The translations under genes and the position numbers were made by a program. This document shows positions 52,781-63,905 of a stretch of DNA of 64,000 nucleotides, in pieces (the stretch's first letter is position 1; each line of letters begins with the position of its first letter). Below the pieces are notes generated by a model that made no database searches, was not told where the DNA came from, and saw only the letters and a program-made list of their open reading frames with translations. This DNA comes from Paenilisteria newyorkensis. Its GTDB lineage: Bacteria > Bacillota > Bacilli > Lactobacillales > Listeriaceae. Location: NCBI RefSeq assembly GCF_000766145.1, contig NZ_JNFB01000014.1:1-64000 (forward strand), read 5' to 3'.

Positions 52781-54154
52781 TTGAGCGAAAATCCAGTAAC
52801 AGAAGGTCAACAATTCCCGCTAACGATTAAACGGATTGGTATTAACGGCGAAGGAATCGGCTATTTCAAAAGATCCGTCGTGTTCGTAACCGGCGCCTTA
52901 GCAGGAGAAGAAGTCGTGGTGGAAGCTACCAAAGTCAATCCACGCTACACCGAAGCAAAAATCCGCAAAATCCGTAAAAAATCACCACACCGCGTGACAC
53001 CACCATGCCCCGTCTACGATGCATGTGGTGGGTGTCAATTACAACATTTATCGTATCCAGAGCAACTGAAAATGAAAAAGGACCTCATCGTGCAATCCAT
53101 CGAAAAACATACACGTTTCCACCTAGAACAAATCAAGATTCGCGACACAATCGGTATGGGAAATCCTTGGGGCTACCGCAATAAAAGCCAATTCCAAGTG
53201 CGGGAAATCGATGATGTGGTCGAAGCAGGCCTATTTAGCGCGGAAAGCCACGAACTAGTTCCAATCGAAAATTGTGTCGTGCAACACCCAGACACGGTCA
53301 AAGTCACTAATTTTGTACGCGATTTACTGGAAGAACTCGAGATTCCAATCTACGAAGAACAACGTAATAGCGGCATTGTCCGGACAATCGTCGTTCGCAC
53401 GGGGATTAAAACCGGCGAAATCCAGCTTGTCCTAGTTACGAACAGCAAGAAACTACCACGCAAACGCGAGTTGTTGGAGCGCATCCAAACAGCGTTCCCA
53501 GAAATCGTGTCGATCATGCAAAACGTGAATCAAGCGAAGACGTCCTTGATTTTCGGCGAAGAGACGCTCTTCCTTGCAGGGGAAGAAAAAATTACCGAGA
53601 AGTTAGGCGAAATCGAATTCGATCTTTCCGCACGTGCCTTTTTCCAATTGAACCCATCGCAAACAGAGAAGCTCTACCGCGAAGTAGCGCGTGCCATCCG
53701 CCTGACAGGTAACGAAAAAATTGTCGATGCCTACTGTGGAGTTGGAACAATCGGGCTTTCCTTGGCGAAACGAGCAGCAGAAGTGCGCGGCATGGATACC
53801 ATCGCTGAATCCATCGAGGACGCCAAAGCAAATGCTGAACGCGCAGGGATAACAAACGTCAGCTTCGAAACCGGAAAAGCCGAAGAAGTATTCCCGAAAT
53901 GGATCAAAGCCGGTTTCAAACCAGATGCCATTGTTGTCGATCCGCCACGCGTTGGCTGTGAAGATCAGTTATTGCAATCGATTCTGCGCACGAATGCCAA
54001 ACAAATTGTCTACGTATCGTGTAACCCATCGACACTTGCACGCGATATTCAGATTTTATCTAAAAAATATAATGTGAAATATATCCAACCGCTAGACATG
54101 TTCCCGCACACAGCACATGTGGAAAGTATAACTGTTCTAACCTTAAAAAATTAA
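52781..54154 (+). CDS. rlmCD: 23S rRNA (uracil-C5)-methyltransferase RlmCD
   Basis: A 457-residue enzyme starting at TTG, 7 bases after AAGGAGAG. An N-terminal TRAM domain ([20 protein letters not shown]) is followed by the Fe-S cluster region [18 protein letters not shown]-binding [21 protein letters not shown] and the catalytic cysteine in [12 protein letters not shown]. The Bacillus homologue RlmCD methylates both U747 and U1939 of 23S rRNA, and Gram-positives usually have this single enzyme. It corresponds to lmo1703. Confidence 0.93.
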   Translation: MSENPVTEGQQFPLTIKRIGINGEGIGYFKRSVVFVTGALAGEEVVVEATKVNPRYTEAKIRKIRKKSPHRVTPPCPVYDACGGCQLQHLSYPEQLKMKKDLIVQSIEKHTRFHLEQIKIRDTIGMGNPWGYRNKSQFQVREIDDVVEAGLFSAESHELVPIENCVVQHPDTVKVTNFVRDLLEELEIPIYEEQRNSGIVRTIVVRTGIKTGEIQLVLVTNSKKLPRKRELLERIQTAFPEIVSIMQNVNQAKTSLIFGEETLFLAGEEKITEKLGEIEFDLSARAFFQLNPSQTEKLYREVARAIRLTGNEKIVDAYCGVGTIGLSLAKRAAEVRGMDTIAESIEDAKANAERAGITNVSFETGKAEEVFPKWIKAGFKPDAIVVDPPRVGCEDQLLQSILRTNAKQIVYVSCNPSTLARDIQILSKKYNVKYIQPLDMFPHTAHVESITVLTLKN

Positions 54155-54171
54155 GCGAGGGAGGGCTTCTT

Positions 54172-54645
54172 TTGAAAATCGAACTACAATCATTCCAAAA
54201 TGAAACAGCGCAAATTGCAGCCCTCACGAATTATACACTCACGAACGATGAATTCTCCGCGCATCCACTTGAAATTTTGGAGCAAGCCGCTAAAACAAGC
54301 AGCTATCACTGTGTCCTGATTTCTGACAAGGAAGTCATCGTGGGCTTCTTCGTTCTGGACAGTGGCAACGACCTCACAACGTATACAGCAGAACCGAATG
54401 CCCTACTTTTGCGAGGCTATTCGATCGATTCCAGTCTACAAGGAAAAGGATACGGAACAAAGTCATTAGCAGCATTACAAGACTATGTACGCGCTCATTT
54501 CAGAGGAATTGCCAGTGTTGTTTTAGCGGTCAACAAACGAAACATTCCAGCGCAAAAACTATATCTAAAAAGCGGTTTTATCGAAACACCACGCGTTGTC
54601 CTAGGTCCGCGCGGGGAGCAATTTGTTTACGAACGGAGAATATGA
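54172..54645 (+). CDS. GNAT-family N-acetyltransferase
   Basis: A 157-residue acetyltransferase. The acetyl-CoA loop is YSIDSSLQGKGYGTKSLAAL (motif A QGKGYG), and VVLAVNKRNIPAQKLYLKSGF is motif B, as in RimJ/RimL-like GNATs. It starts with TTG 6 bases after GAGGGAGGG and 17 bases behind rlmCD, so cotranscription is likely. Substrate unknown. Confidence 0.85.
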   Translation: MKIELQSFQNETAQIAALTNYTLTNDEFSAHPLEILEQAAKTSSYHCVLISDKEVIVGFFVLDSGNDLTTYTAEPNALLLRGYSIDSSLQGKGYGTKSLAALQDYVRAHFRGIASVVLAVNKRNIPAQKLYLKSGFIETPRVVLGPRGEQFVYERRI

Positions 54646-54704
54646 GGAACAAGAATAGAGAGTGGATGGGAACAATTCCAAACAAGATAAAATTGCCTCG
54701 CTCT

Positions 54705-54998
54705 TTATTTTTGGATAAGATGAAAATGACGCTATACACAAATCGAGCGAAAGCGTTTGTATTCAGGGGATTTGGTGGAATGAGGATGACAAACTCATTC
54801 CATTCTTTTGCATATTGAGGTTCTAATTCGCCTTGCTTCAAAGAACCACAACAAAGCGGAGTGTACGACTGTACATGATGACTGAAAGCAGGGAGAGGGT
54901 AGTTTCCTCGACCATGCGAGAAGTTAAGCGAAACTGCTCTTGTGTAGCAGAACCGGAAGTCCGCCAAATCCCCTGAATGCGAACGCTTGTCGCCGATT
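54705..54998. repeat. Dispersed hairpin repeat, family A copy 2, interrupted
   Basis: The left part (TATTTTTGG, ACACAAATCGAGCGAAAGCG) and right part (CCTGAATGCGAACGCTTGTC) match the copy at 27004-27158, with perfect 15-bp arms ATTCAGGGGATTTGG (54761-54775) and CCAAATCCCCTGAAT (54964-54978). Between the arms lie a family C hairpin (54784-54855), the core GCGGAGTGTACGACTGTACAT and about 60 extra bases that themselves contain a short dyad. It fills most of the 488-base gap between the GNAT and VanZ genes. Confidence 0.8.
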
Positions 54999-55034
54999 AT
55001 TTGGATTATGCTCCAAACAATCTCCATTTTTAGA

Positions 55035-55059
55035 TTACCTTGCAATAATGTAAGGGTAA
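55035..55059. promoter_or_regulatory. Dyad upstream of vanZ-mprF, candidate VirR site
   Basis: TTACCTT and AAGGGTAA form an inverted repeat with a 10-base spacer, ending 7 bases before a possible -35 box. In L. monocytogenes mprF is activated by VirR; the position is right for an activator, but I cannot confirm the VirR motif from memory. Confidence 0.35.
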
Positions 55060-55065
55060 CAAGTC

Positions 55066-55094
55066 TTTTCATTACTAGCGTTATTTGTTAAACT
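55066..55094 (+). promoter_or_regulatory. Putative weak sigma-A promoter for vanZ-mprF
   Basis: TTTTCA and TAAACT are 17 bases apart, 40 bases before the VanZ-like start. The poor -35 would fit an activator-dependent promoter. Confidence 0.4.
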
Positions 55095-55133
55095 AAGGAA
55101 GACAATTAGACCAGAGGAAAGCGTGGCAGATCT

Positions 55134-55799
55134 ATGAAAAATGACAAAATTCGGTGTCTAGTTCTTCTGATTCCGGTTTTATATATGGCTTACGGTATAT
55201 TTTTAGCAATCGATTTTGGAAGTAGGGCAGAGCTGATTAATGTCATTCTCAACGGCACAATCTTAGGCGCGTGCTCGATTTTCATCATTTGGAAGGCGAC
55301 ATTAAGAAATACAATAGATGTGATTTGGCTCGCCACGTTTATTCTTTACCTATTCATTTTGCATCATCTCGTTACATATATTTCGGCAGGAGATATCCTA
55401 AGAAGCACGTACACAGGAGGATTCCATATCCAGCAAGAAATGGTGAACCTTGTGCCATTCACGACGATTGAAAACACAGTACACCAAACGCTACCGACCA
55501 TGCCAACGATAATCCAGCTACTCGGAAATGTCTTATTACTCGCACCATTGACGTTCTTTCTGCTCTATTTTCAAATTACAAAAAGAATCGGCATGACACT
55601 CTTAGTCGCATTAGTGGTTTCTACAGGAATCGAGCTCGTTCAATTCTTCCAAACCACCATCATCACAGGTTTTAGAGGCATAACACTACCAGAAAATCGC
55701 TCGACAGATATAGACGATATTATTCTAAATACACTGAGCGGCTTGCTGGGAATTCTGGCGGCGCTATGTATACCAAGCGTGAGAAAGCGAAAAAAATAA
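55134..55799 (+). CDS. VanZ-like family membrane protein (lmo1696-like)
   Basis: A 221-residue protein with six membrane segments. The C-terminal ILNTLSGLLG preceded by NRSTDIDD, and the central QLLGNVLLLAPLTFFLLYF, are the VanZ-family signatures. VanZ in enterococci gives low teicoplanin resistance by an unclear mechanism. The ATG lies about 13 bases after AGAGGAAAG. mprF follows after 31 bases, and the two probably form one unit for envelope modification. Confidence 0.87.
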   Translation: MKNDKIRCLVLLIPVLYMAYGIFLAIDFGSRAELINVILNGTILGACSIFIIWKATLRNTIDVIWLATFILYLFILHHLVTYISAGDILRSTYTGGFHIQQEMVNLVPFTTIENTVHQTLPTMPTIIQLLGNVLLLAPLTFFLLYFQITKRIGMTLLVALVVSTGIELVQFFQTTIITGFRGITLPENRSTDIDDIILNTLSGLLGILAALCIPSVRKRKK

Positions 55800-55830
55800 C
55801 ATTGAAGTGGGAAAAGTGAAGGGGATTGGT

Positions 55831-58437
55831 ATGATGAAGGAAAGATTTGCAAAACTTATAGCATGGTTCCAAGAAAACAGTCTGAAGGCCAAAATTATAT
55901 TTATCGTTTTTGTGCTCGCGTTTGTTGTGTACGAAGTGATTAGTATTGGAACAACTACCGATTTTGGCGCCTTGAAAGATAACTTAACATCGCAGAGCCC
56001 CGAAAATATCTTGATTATGATTGCAGTTGGACTGATTGCCGTAACACCGATGCTCATCTATGATTTTGTCATCGTGAAACTCCTGCCGGGCAAATTTCCG
56101 ACGAGTCACATTATCACATCTGGCTGGATTACGAACACGTTTACGAATATCGGCGGATTCGGTGGCGTGCTAGGAGCCTCGTTACGCGCTAATTTCTACG
56201 GTAAAAATGCTGACCACAAACAAATCCTCCTAGCCATTTCAAAAATTGCCTTATTTCTCGTATCCGGATTATCTCTTTATTGCCTGATTGGCCTGGTAAT
56301 GCTATTTATTCCAGGATTCGCCGACCATTTCCGCAGCTACTGGCCTTGGCTTGTCGGCGGTGGATTATATTTCCCAATCCTATTTTTCTTCACAAAATGG
56401 AAAAGCAAAACATTATTTGAAGATTTACCATTAAAACGCGAGTTGTTGCTCATTTTGGCATCCTTACTAGAGTGGGCATTTGCATTTGGCTGCTTTATCA
56501 TTATCGGCGTACTGATGAACGAACCAGTCGATGTCGCAAAAGTATTCCCGCTATTCGTTATCGCATCCGTTATCGGGATTGCATCCATGGTACCAGGAGG
56601 CGTTGGTACGTTTGACGTCGTGATGATTCTGGGATTAGAACGACTCGGCGTCCCGACCGATCTAAGTGTCGCTTGGTTGCTATTTTATCGCATTTTCTAC
56701 TACATTATCCCATTCGCGGCAGGACTATTGTTCTTCGTCCAGAAAGCCGGGCGGAAATTCAACGACTATTTAGAAGGCCTACCAACCCTGTTCCTTCAAA
56801 AACTAGCGCACCGATTTTTAGTCCTATTCGTGTATTTCGCGGGACTTATGCTGATTATTTCCGCAGCGATTCCAAACGCGATTTACCACTTACCACTACT
56901 CTACAAACTCGCGCCGTTCAGCCTTTTCTTCGTATCGCAAATCACGATGATAGCATTCGGATTCCTGTTATTAGGCTTGGCTCGCGGTATCGAAAGCAAA
57001 GTCACGAAAGCCTATGTGACGACGATTGTTGTGCTCGGTTGCGCAATTTTCAACACACTGGCTCAAGGTTTTTCCATCAAAGCCGCGATTTTCCTCGGAA
57101 TCGTCTTGGTCTGCGTCTACTTAGCGCGCCATGAATTTTACCGGGAAAAACTCGTCTACACGTGGAGTAAAATCATTTTTGACAGTTCGTTATTCTTAGT
57201 CTGCTTAATCGGCTACGTCCTGATCGGTATTTACAACTCACCAAAAGTGCCGCATCACCGCAAAATTCCTGATTACCTGCTGATTCCTTCCGAACATGTT
57301 TGGATTACAGGATTCATCGGTGTGGCGATCGCGATTATTAGTCTGATTGTTATTTTCTACTATTTCTCAACAACGAGTGTTACCATCGGAGAACCATTTG
57401 ATGCGAGACGTTTACGAGCTCATTTGGCCAAATATAAAGGCAACGAAGTAACCCACACGATGTTCATGCGCGACAAACTGCTTTTCTGGTCCAAAGAGGA
57501 TAAAGTCGTGTTTCCGTTCCAGCTCAAAGCCGATAAGATGGTTATCATGGGAGAGCCAGTCGGGGATAGCGATTACCTCGAGGAAGCGCTAGAAGAACTG
57601 ATGACATACGCCGACCGCTTCGGCTACCGACCAGTTTTCTATGAAGTAGACGTCGACATGCTGGCATTCCTCCACGATCATGGCTTCGATTTCATGAAAA
57701 TTGGAGAAGAAGGCTTCGTATCCTTACCTGAATTCACGCTAACCGGTAAGAAACGCAAAGGTGAACGCGCCTTGATGAACAAATTCGAACGTGAAGGCTA
57801 TACATTCGAAATCATCGAGCCAAGCTTTGACGAAAAAACAATCCAGCGACTACGCGAAATATCAGACGATTGGTTAGGCGACAGGTCCGAAAAAGGATTC
57901 TCACTCGGTTACTTCGATGTGTATTACCTAGAACAAGCTCCAATCGCGATTGCGCGAGATGCAGACGGTGAAATCATCGCGTTTGCCTCCATCATGCCGT
58001 GCTACAACGACGAAATGACATCCATCGATTTAATGCGCTACGGCCAAGACGCCCCGAGCGGTATCATGGATTTCCTATTTATCAACCTGTTCTTAAAAGG
58101 GCAAGAAGAAGGCTACCAGATTTTCAACGCAGGAATGGCGCCACTTTCAAACGTCGGTTCCTCGCAGTTCGCATTTTTAGGGGAGCGATTGGCAGGCCTC
58201 GTTTACCGCTATAGCCAAGGCTTCTACGGCTTCCAAGGACTACGCAACTACAAATCAAAATACGTAACCACCTGGGTTCAAAAATTCGTCGCGTTCCGAA
58301 AACGAAGCTCGATTGCCTTCACGATGTTGCAACTAATGGTGCTTGTCGGCAAAAAACGACCACTATCTAAAGCGCAAATCGTAGAAGACATCCCAGAAGA
58401 AATAGAACCAACAGTAATCCTGGAAGAATCCAAATAA
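55831..58437 (+). CDS. mprF: Phosphatidylglycerol lysyltransferase/flippase
   Basis: An 868-residue protein. About 14 membrane segments form the flippase domain (SMVPGGVGTFDVVMILGLER is characteristic), and the C-terminal 330 residues are the DUF2156 synthase domain (RALMNKFEREGYTFEII, DWLGDRSEKGFSLGYF, FIFNLFL-like FLFINLFLKG, RNYKSKY). It adds lysine from Lys-tRNA to phosphatidylglycerol and moves the product to the outer leaflet, repelling cationic peptides. AAGGGGA lies 6 bases before ATG 55831. It corresponds to lmo1695, a VirR target, so regulator and target lie in the same window about 51 kb apart. Confidence 0.95.
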   Translation: MMKERFAKLIAWFQENSLKAKIIFIVFVLAFVVYEVISIGTTTDFGALKDNLTSQSPENILIMIAVGLIAVTPMLIYDFVIVKLLPGKFPTSHIITSGWITNTFTNIGGFGGVLGASLRANFYGKNADHKQILLAISKIALFLVSGLSLYCLIGLVMLFIPGFADHFRSYWPWLVGGGLYFPILFFFTKWKSKTLFEDLPLKRELLLILASLLEWAFAFGCFIIIGVLMNEPVDVAKVFPLFVIASVIGIASMVPGGVGTFDVVMILGLERLGVPTDLSVAWLLFYRIFYYIIPFAAGLLFFVQKAGRKFNDYLEGLPTLFLQKLAHRFLVLFVYFAGLMLIISAAIPNAIYHLPLLYKLAPFSLFFVSQITMIAFGFLLLGLARGIESKVTKAYVTTIVVLGCAIFNTLAQGFSIKAAIFLGIVLVCVYLARHEFYREKLVYTWSKIIFDSSLFLVCLIGYVLIGIYNSPKVPHHRKIPDYLLIPSEHVWITGFIGVAIAIISLIVIFYYFSTTSVTIGEPFDARRLRAHLAKYKGNEVTHTMFMRDKLLFWSKEDKVVFPFQLKADKMVIMGEPVGDSDYLEEALEELMTYADRFGYRPVFYEVDVDMLAFLHDHGFDFMKIGEEGFVSLPEFTLTGKKRKGERALMNKFEREGYTFEIIEPSFDEKTIQRLREISDDWLGDRSEKGFSLGYFDVYYLEQAPIAIARDADGEIIAFASIMPCYNDEMTSIDLMRYGQDAPSGIMDFLFINLFLKGQEEGYQIFNAGMAPLSNVGSSQFAFLGERLAGLVYRYSQGFYGFQGLRNYKSKYVTTWVQKFVAFRKRSSIAFTMLQLMVLVGKKRPLSKAQIVEDIPEEIEPTVILEESK

Positions 58438-58486
58438 AAACAAGGCGTTACGAGATAGCAAAAAATCTCCTAACGCCTTGTTTTTC
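58437..58486. terminator. Bidirectional rho-independent terminator
   Basis: AAAACAAGGCGTTA and TAACGCCTTGTTTT form a 14-bp stem with an inner GAGAT/ATCTC pair, between convergent mprF and the epimerase gene. Confidence 0.9.
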
Positions 58487-59382
58487 TATTCTTGCACTAA
58501 ATCAGCCAATGCTTCCTCGATTTGAGGGAATTGAAACGTGAAATTTTGATTGAGAAGTTTTTGTGGATACACACGTTGTCCTTCCAAAATAAGCAGTGCT
58601 CGTTCGCCCATTGCCAAGCGAATCATCGAGGCAGGCGTTGCGACTTTTGCAGGCCGTTTCATCGCCTGACCAAGCAATTCGGCAAACTTCTTTTGTTGTA
58701 CAGGATGAGGCGCCGTCACATTTACCGCACCGTCGAATTTCTCAGAATCCATGATACACAAAATTGCCGCGACGACATCATCAATATGAATCCATGAATA
58801 CCACTGATTTCCCTCGCCAAGCGGTCCACCGATCAAAAAAGCGAACTGTTTCGTGAGTAGCGGCAGCGATCCGCCATCCTTACCCAAAATCAAACCAAAC
58901 CGCGTAAACACCGTCCGAATACCTGACGCCCGAGCAGCTTTTTCCCAAGAAATAACCGTCTCCGCAAGAAAATTATCAGCCGCGACATGTTCCTCCGTAT
59001 CCAGAAAGAAAGTCGTTTGTGATGTAGGATATACGCCAATCGCACTCGCGTTAATCAACAACCGAGGCTTTGGATTCAAATCATGAATAATCCGCACAAG
59101 TTCCGTCGTCGCATCTACACGACTGTCCAAAATCAACCGTTTCCGATCCGCCGTCCATCGCTTATCCGCAATACCCGCGCCAGCCAGATTAATGCATATA
59201 TCAATAGACACACCCGCCAAATCCGGCAGAGCGCCATCCAACCATTTTATATAACGCACATTTTCTGAATCGACCTCGTTATCCCGCCGTGTCAAAATAT
59301 ACACAACATGCCCCTTATTCACAAGCGCAGGAACGAGATGATGCCCAATAAAACCAGTACCACCAGTCATTAAAATATTCAT
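58486..59382 (-). CDS. SDR39U1/YfcH-type epimerase family protein (YfhF-like)
   Basis: A 298-residue atypical SDR of the TIGR01777 group. NILMTGGTGFIGHHLVPALV is the NAD(P)-binding motif, INLAGAGIADKRWTADRKR is the family hallmark, and WYSWIHIDDVVAAI follows. AGGAGTG precedes the ATG by about 10 bases. Homologues (YfhF in Bacillus, lmo1694) sit next to recX; some are linked to cell division and peptide resistance, but the reaction is unknown. Confidence 0.9.
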   Translation of the reverse strand: MNILMTGGTGFIGHHLVPALVNKGHVVYILTRRDNEVDSENVRYIKWLDGALPDLAGVSIDICINLAGAGIADKRWTADRKRLILDSRVDATTELVRIIHDLNPKPRLLINASAIGVYPTSQTTFFLDTEEHVAADNFLAETVISWEKAARASGIRTVFTRFGLILGKDGGSLPLLTKQFAFLIGGPLGEGNQWYSWIHIDDVVAAILCIMDSEKFDGAVNVTAPHPVQQKKFAELLGQAMKRPAKVATPASMIRLAMGERALLILEGQRVYPQKLLNQNFTFQFPQIEEALADLVQE

Positions 59383-59505
59383 ATGTCAATCACTCCTAAC
59401 ATGTCAGCGTCTGTCATCACGCTGCTTTTCTATTACTTTTCCCTTTAAGATAGCTTTAAAACGATTTTTTGCGTATGATAGAGTAGAGAAGAGGAGGCGA
59501 TAACG

Positions 59506-60318
59506 ATGAAAATAACATCTATTTCGCAACAACAAAAAAATAAAGAGCGGTATAACATCTTTGTTGCCGGAAAATATTTATTCAGTGTCGATGAGGTCGT
59601 GCTTACGAAGTACCAACTTTTTAAAGACCGCGAACTAACGGAAGAAGATCTAGCTGAAATTCAAGAAGAGGACGCGATCCGCCGTGGTTTGAACAAAGCA
59701 ATCCAATATTTAGCCCATCGTGTGCGCTCCGAAAAGGAAATCCGTACCCACTTGGCAAAAGCGGAGATGGAACCCGATGAAATCAGTCTGGTCATCAAAC
59801 GTCTCGCAGAAATGAAATACATCAATGATTTGGAGTTCGCGCACCTTTACGTTCGCACCCAAGTAAACACAACTTCAAAAGGGCCTCGTCAAATTGAGCG
59901 CGAACTCGTAACCAAAGGCATCACCCGCGAATACATTGAAGAAGCACTCGCAGATTTTAAAGACGACACCCAATTAGAAAACGCCGTCAAACTAGCAGCC
60001 AAAATCGTTAATCGTAGCCGTAAGTCAGCCAAACGTCAACTACAACAAAAACTAATCACCGAGCTTATCCAAAAAGGCTATACGACCGATTTGGCCAAAG
60101 AAGCAAGCGCCATTGCACTCGAAGATTTTTCAGAAGAGCAAGAACAAGACGTATTAGGCGAGCAATTAAACAAGCTACTACAACGAAATCGGCGCCTAGG
60201 TCCAGCGAAATGCCGACAAAAAACAATTACATCCCTATTGCAAAAAGGGTTTTCCTATGATACCATTCAAGATTATATGCGTGAACACGAATTAGATTTT
60301 GAAGAGGAGCAAGATTAA
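59506..60318 (+). CDS. recX: Regulatory protein RecX
   Basis: A 270-residue RecX, the long Firmicute form. Three-helix repeats are recognisable, e.g. AIQYLAHRVRSEKEIRTHLA, IKRLAEMKYINDLEFAHLYV and KGPRQIERELVTKGI. It binds RecA filaments and modulates strand exchange. GAGGAGG lies 8 bases before the ATG. Its stop overlaps the next start (TAATG), giving translational coupling. Confidence 0.93.
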   Translation: MKITSISQQQKNKERYNIFVAGKYLFSVDEVVLTKYQLFKDRELTEEDLAEIQEEDAIRRGLNKAIQYLAHRVRSEKEIRTHLAKAEMEPDEISLVIKRLAEMKYINDLEFAHLYVRTQVNTTSKGPRQIERELVTKGITREYIEEALADFKDDTQLENAVKLAAKIVNRSRKSAKRQLQQKLITELIQKGYTTDLAKEASAIALEDFSEEQEQDVLGEQLNKLLQRNRRLGPAKCRQKTITSLLQKGFSYDTIQDYMREHELDFEEEQD

Positions 60319-60545
60319 TGCAACCATTTTTCGAGAAATTAAAGCTAGAACTACTAGCAATCAATCCAAACTTTTCCGAAGACGAAGCTTTATGGTGGGT
60401 CGAGATGCTATGGACCGATTTTGAAGCGAGCTATGCGAAGGCCGGCTATCCATACCGTGGCAATGAATATACGTATGACTATGTATCCAAACAAATCAAA
60501 CAACACGGCGCATCGCTACATTTGGTAGAACGTAAAGAACGGTAA
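60318..60545 (+). CDS. YfhJ/WVELL-domain small protein
   Basis: A 75-residue protein with NPNFSEDEALWWVEMLWTDF, the WVELL-type motif (here WVEML), and YPYRGNEYTYDYVSKQIKQHG. It is found next to recX in Bacillus and Listeria; function unknown. It overlaps the recX stop by one base. Confidence 0.85.
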   Translation: MQPFFEKLKLELLAINPNFSEDEALWWVEMLWTDFEASYAKAGYPYRGNEYTYDYVSKQIKQHGASLHLVERKER

Positions 60546-60547
60546 GT

Positions 60548-60590
60548 AAAAGGCCTTCTCGATTTTCATGCGAGAAGGCCTTTTTTCAAA
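60548..60590. terminator. Bidirectional rho-independent terminator
   Basis: AAAAGGCCTTCTCG and CGAGAAGGCCTTTT form a 14-bp perfect stem with a 9-base loop, between convergent yfhJ-like and yfhP-like genes. Confidence 0.9.
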
Positions 60591-60592
60591 TC

Positions 60593-61573
60593 TTAGTCTG
60601 TTACAGGGTGTAGTTTCTTGTGAAGTTTTTCGTCGCTGAAAATCCAGCCAGTATAAGATGATATAATTTGCAAATCATCATCTAGTTTGACTACGGCGAC
60701 GAATGGATAGTGCCCGTTACTACGGTATCTTAAATCGGTGTAGGTAACATACGTGCCATCCATTTTTTCCTCGATACGCCAATTATACACTTTGGAAAAG
60801 GATACAAATGCCGTCAAGTTCTTATCTTTCATCGCTGCGTGGATAATATCGTTATCGGGAACTGGTAAACGATCAAATTTCTCATAAATCGAAATGGTAC
60901 GTTTAAAAGCTCGTCCGACATAGTAGTGATCCTTCGTTGTTACCGCAACACGCCATTGGAAGAAACGAATCGTAGAGGCTACAATAATTTCCTCCGAGTC
61001 TGGAATCATATTTTTGACCGCGTGGGTAATAACTTTCTGCGTGATGAATCTTGCTACATAATAAAGCGCCAAAATCGCGTATAACGTGAAGAACGTTGGT
61101 AAAGCAGGAGCTCCAAGTAGCCAAATAACGATAGCTACAACGTGAGAGCCGAAAATAAAGATATCAAAGGTATTGATAAACCCAAAGGCGACCCACGTAT
61201 CTTTAAATGGCCTCAACGCCTGTGTTCCATACGCGTTGAAAATGTCGACAAATATATGCAGCCCGACCGCGACGAAGGTCCATAGCAAGAGATGCCAGAA
61301 CGGTGCGGCTGGAAAAATAAAAGCAAGAATAGCAGAAAGCAAGAGCGGCCAGATTGCGAGACCCGGAAGCGAATGCGTAATTCCACGATGGTTACGAATA
61401 TAATCCGCGTTATTTTTAAGTTTAAGAACAGTATCAATGTCCGGTATTTGTGATCCAATAATAGTGGCTGTCATGATACCAATGGCAGCGGAACTCCCTA
61501 CAATAGCAGGGTCGATCGCCGTAGCTACAGCGCCGAGTGCAATTCCCATAACAACATGTGTGCCAGTGTCCAA
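60593..61573 (-). CDS. YfhP/YdjM-type membrane-bound metal-dependent hydrolase
   Basis: A 326-residue protein of the DUF457 (YdjM) family. The N terminus DTGTHVVMGIALGAVA, IGSQIPDIDTVLKLKN and RNHRGITHSLPGLAIW carry the conserved His and Asp residues, followed by four or more membrane segments and a 120-residue soluble C-terminal domain. TTG 61573 is chosen because GAGGAGGAAG lies 5-7 bases upstream; longer frames lack a ribosome site. The Bacillus homologue YfhP is described as a regulator, with weak evidence; activity unknown. It is divergent from mutY. Confidence 0.85.
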   Translation of the reverse strand: MDTGTHVVMGIALGAVATAIDPAIVGSSAAIGIMTATIIGSQIPDIDTVLKLKNNADYIRNHRGITHSLPGLAIWPLLLSAILAFIFPAAPFWHLLLWTFVAVGLHIFVDIFNAYGTQALRPFKDTWVAFGFINTFDIFIFGSHVVAIVIWLLGAPALPTFFTLYAILALYYVARFITQKVITHAVKNMIPDSEEIIVASTIRFFQWRVAVTTKDHYYVGRAFKRTISIYEKFDRLPVPDNDIIHAAMKDKNLTAFVSFSKVYNWRIEEKMDGTYVTYTDLRYRSNGHYPFVAVVKLDDDLQIISSYTGWIFSDEKLHKKLHPVTD

Positions 61574-61804
61574 GAGACTTCCTCCTCTTCTAAGAGCAAT
61601 CCTAAAAATCAATGTTTGCATCTTATAAAAACTTTCCGTGAAGGCAATTGGCTGTCCAATCGCATCTTGATTCTGTATAATGATAACGTTGCTTAAAATC
61701 AAGTATCGGAAGTTTTTTCATACTTATATTATACTACAGAATACCCGAAAACATGCATTAGAAAACCATGAGAATATACGCACAAAACGAGGAGTAAATA
61801 CAAG

Positions 61805-63627
<1,823 letters not shown>

Positions 63628-63810
63628 CGAGAATATCAGGGAATTCATAAATCAGAGGTGTGCGTGTTTTGGCTTGTATGCTTAAGGAAGGGAAATCAAA
63701 TGTAGTTGTTTGGCAATTCTATTGAGTTATGTGGTTATTCGAGTCCGGCAATCATGGGAGCGTGGGTGCTTTTGGTGTTGACGTATCATCATTTCGCGAT
63801 CCAGCTTCAA

Positions 63811-63905
63811 GAGCCAGCCTCTCGGAAATTTCGTGGCCTCCGTAAAAATCAAAAGAGGATTTTCACTACGCCCCCTAACAATTTCTGTCGAGGCTAAACG
63901 GGCTC
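63811..63905. repeat. Dispersed hairpin repeat, family D copy 2
   Basis: CTCGGAAATTTCGTGGCCTC, an internal AAAATC/GATTTT hairpin and CTAACAATTTCTGTCG match the element at 33124-33233 in inverted orientation. Outer arms GAGCC and GGCTC pair. It lies in the gap after fabL. Confidence 0.8.

Noticed and set aside
63706-63897. A 63-codon plus-strand frame after fabL
   Set aside because: It lies largely within the family D repeat, lacks a ribosome site and its protein shows no gene-like pattern.
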